A stretch of 14,170 bases of DNA, taken from positions 1-14,170 of the forward strand of contig CAJQJI010000040.1 in the NCBI GenBank assembly GCA_905478675.1, given 5' to 3'. This DNA comes from Candidatus Altimarinota bacterium (GTDB lineage Bacteria > Patescibacteriota > Gracilibacteria > UBA4473). This document shows, in pieces, positions 12,495 through 14,170 of the stretch (positions are counted from its first letter, which is position 1; every line of letters starts with the position of its first letter). The translations under genes and the position numbers were made by a program. The notes beneath the pieces were generated by a model that worked only from the letters and a program-made list of their open reading frames with translations, was not told where the DNA came from and did not search any database.

Positions 12495-13919
12495 ATGAGT
12501 ATTACCCCTAAAGACCAAGCCATTGCTTTAATCCGACGTGCGGACAAAATATTATGTTTAAGTCAGGCCAACGCTCGGGCTGATGGCATTGCTGCCGTAC
12601 TAGCGTTTCAGGCTTTGGGCCAAAAATTAGGCAAAGAAATTGTATCGGTTTTACCACATGGTGTAGGACAAAACTTAGAATTTTTACCAGGACACGAACA
12701 GATTGAAAAGGATTTAGGCGAGCCAGGAGACTTTGTAATTTCACTTTCGACCGAAAAATCACATGTCGAAAGAGTTAAATACACGATTGAAGAAAACTCG
12801 GTTGATATTTTAATTACCCCGAAAGACGGGAGTTTTAGCCCACAAGATGTAACGTTTCGGCATAATGTGGCTCACTTTGATTTAATTATAATTTTTGACT
12901 GCCCAACCCTAGAACGATTAGGCCCTGTTTTTAATGATCACACCGAACTTTTTGCGAGTGCCCCAACCCTTAGCATTTCAGCTGACCCAGGTACCACTGA
13001 CTACGCCAAGATAAATTTAGTGGATCCAACAAAGTCGTCTAGTTGTGAAATTTTATTTGATTGTTTGCAAAAAGATGCCGAGTACCAAGCCACACTTGAT
13101 GCCGACATGGCCACTAGCCTGCTTACAGGTATGATTGCGAGTACTGGTAGTTTTTTAAGACCTAATACCACCGCTTCAAGCTTAGAAGCCGCCGCCTTAC
13201 TTCAAAATATTGGGGCGAAACAGTCCGATATTATTGAACACTTATTCAAGCAAAAATCATTTAATACCCTTAAAGTTTGGGGGAAGATTTTCTCCAGCTT
13301 AGAGCTAGACCCAGTGCATCGCATAGCCTGGACTTATATTACGCAAAACGATTTAAGCCAACTAGAAGCCGTTGCCCACGATGTAGAAAATATTACGGCT
13401 GAAATTCTACGCTACACCGAAGACATTGATATCGCTACCGTCGTAATTGAAGAGGCCAATAATACCGTCGCACAGCTACGCACTAAAAATCAAAATTTAG
13501 ATTGGAGCGCGTTCATAAAAAACCAGCCGGCCACGGTCGTTGAACATGGAATTGATATTACCTACACCGAACGGAACGCGGCCAAAGTCACCGAAAGTTT
13601 ACTAAAAGAACTTTCTCAGTGGCAACAAACCCGATTACAACTACCCGCTTCAACGCCTATTACAAAACTAAAAGCCTCTGTTGCGAGCACACCAGCCCCA
13701 ACCACCTTACCGATTGAAACGATTAAAAAGGAAGACCACGTTACCGCCACACCGCCCGCCGAAGTCCCTTTTAGTGTGCCATCTAAAACGCCCGCTCAAA
13801 CAAAAATTATTCCCGAAGAACACACCGTTCCCCCGGGCACGCAAGCGGCTGAAGTGGTAATCGATATGTCAGAAAAAGGGATTCCCGATTGGCTTAAAAA
13901 ATCCTTTCCGAGAAATTAA
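12495..13919 (+). CDS. DHH-family protein with degenerate active site and Pro/Thr-rich tail
   Basis: This 474-aa protein has the layout of NrnA-like DHH phosphoesterases, which degrade nanoRNA, pAp or cyclic dinucleotides. The motif normally reading HxxPDGDA is QANARADGIA (24-33), keeping only D30. The next motif keeps its aspartate, IIIFDCPTLERLG (D135). The DHH triad itself falls on S162-A163-D164 in SISADPGTT, although the following INLVDPTKSSSCE (173-185) is well conserved. A GGGH of the DHHA1 domain is not found. Catalysis by the usual mechanism is therefore unlikely. Residues about 388-455 are a Pro/Thr/Ala-rich linker, and the protein ends in a compact DMSEKGIPDWLKKSF motif. The ATG at 12495 is chosen because the open frame before it holds the promoter. 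The frame is intact, so this is a maintained pseudoenzyme, not a decaying gene. Confidence 0.78.
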   Translation: MSITPKDQAIALIRRADKILCLSQANARADGIAAVLAFQALGQKLGKEIVSVLPHGVGQNLEFLPGHEQIEKDLGEPGDFVISLSTEKSHVERVKYTIEENSVDILITPKDGSFSPQDVTFRHNVAHFDLIIIFDCPTLERLGPVFNDHTELFASAPTLSISADPGTTDYAKINLVDPTKSSSCEILFDCLQKDAEYQATLDADMATSLLTGMIASTGSFLRPNTTASSLEAAALLQNIGAKQSDIIEHLFKQKSFNTLKVWGKIFSSLELDPVHRIAWTYITQNDLSQLEAVAHDVENITAEILRYTEDIDIATVVIEEANNTVAQLRTKNQNLDWSAFIKNQPATVVEHGIDITYTERNAAKVTESLLKELSQWQQTRLQLPASTPITKLKASVASTPAPTTLPIETIKKEDHVTATPPAEVPFSVPSKTPAQTKIIPEEHTVPPGTQAAEVVIDMSEKGIPDWLKKSFPRN

Positions 13920-13929
13920 AGCCCCTACA

Positions 13930-13958
13930 TTGAATAAAAGCCAAAAAACTGCTATAAT
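13930..13958 (+). promoter_or_regulatory. Promoter of the partial gene at the right edge
   Basis: The -35 TTGAAT (13930-13935), a 17-bp spacer and the extended -10 TGC-TATAAT (core 13953-13958) give a start near 13965 and a leader of about 17 nt. It shares the TGCTATAATA string with the promoters at 4163 and 9746. Confidence 0.65.
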
Positions 13959-13981
13959 ACTCTAATTTGAAAACAAAAACT

Positions 13982-14170
13982 ATGTACGACTTCACCTTGC
14001 TTCCAAAACTTATTAAGGCGTCTGGCGCGATGGACGACGTTAAAAAACGTTGGTTGCTGGATAAACTGCCGAGTATGAGTGAGACCCAAAAAGCTGAGAT
14101 TTTTGATATTTTAAAAGCCGAACAAGACAAGAAAAACGTGGTTTATAAACAATTAATGGCTAAACGAAAA
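13982..14170 (+). CDS. Unknown protein, 5' part only
   Basis: Sixty-three codons are open to the window edge, starting at an ATG placed suitably behind a good promoter. The N-terminus reads MYDFTLLPKLIKASGAMDD and continues with a charged helical stretch rich in Lys, Glu and Gln (KAEIFDILKAEQDKKNVVYK). No membrane segment or signal peptide is visible and no family is recognised. The gene continues beyond the window. Confidence 0.6.
   Translation, partial: MYDFTLLPKLIKASGAMDDVKKRWLLDKLPSMSETQKAEIFDILKAEQDKKNVVYKQLMAKRK

Noticed and set aside
1..14170. CRISPR arrays, insertion sequences, prophage or integration sites
   Set aside because: I saw no regularly spaced repeats, transposase, integrase or flanking duplications. 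The two tRNAs are complete with no duplicated 3' fragments in the window.

Overview
The window is about 14.2 kb of compact, AT-rich bacterial DNA. The likely source is a reduced-genome Patescibacteria/CPR-type bacterium. This is an inference from gene content and style: tiny intergenic gaps, many family members known mostly from such genomes, TAA stops on all complete genes except tsaE (TGA), and no convincing Shine-Dalgarno sequence before any start. No 16S or ribosomal protein gene is present to confirm it. UGA is read as stop here: no gene carries it in frame, and tsaE ends with it in a classic ATGA junction with holA.

Left part, minus strand (1-5029). Transcription runs from right to left. 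A 182-aa metallo-beta-lactamase-fold protein that has lost its metal ligands comes first, then tRNA-Phe(GAA) and tRNA-Val(GAC), each with an encoded CCA. Next come three tandem paralogues of a two-TM, DUF3137-like family and then LemA. The LemA plus triple-DUF3137 block is the most system-like unit in the window and is probably a membrane-associated assembly of unknown role.

Middle, plus strand (5090-9740). tsaE and holA overlap by 4 nt (t6A tRNA modification; DNA polymerase III delta). A type IV prepilin peptidase and a small four-TM protein form the next pair. Pyruvate kinase follows, and then a small single-TM anchored protein that has its own promoter and a clean intrinsic terminator.

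Right part (9746-14170). A CCA-adding enzyme with an HD domain (plus) is convergent with seryl-tRNA synthetase (minus) with no spacer between their stops. serS is divergent from a 474-aa DHH-family protein whose catalytic motifs are eroded and which carries a Pro/Thr-rich tail. The start of one more plus-strand gene runs off the edge.

Regulation. Several good sigma70-type promoters can be read, usually a -10 of TATAAT or close, often with an extended TGn and a 16-18 bp spacer. At three genes (the first DUF3137 gene, the prepilin peptidase and cca) the predicted transcript begins at or next to the ATG, so those mRNAs are probably leaderless. Two of them share a nearly identical terminator/promoter joint. 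Much of the window concerns tRNA supply and function (two tRNAs, TsaE, CCA enzyme, SerRS), but the genes are in separate units.
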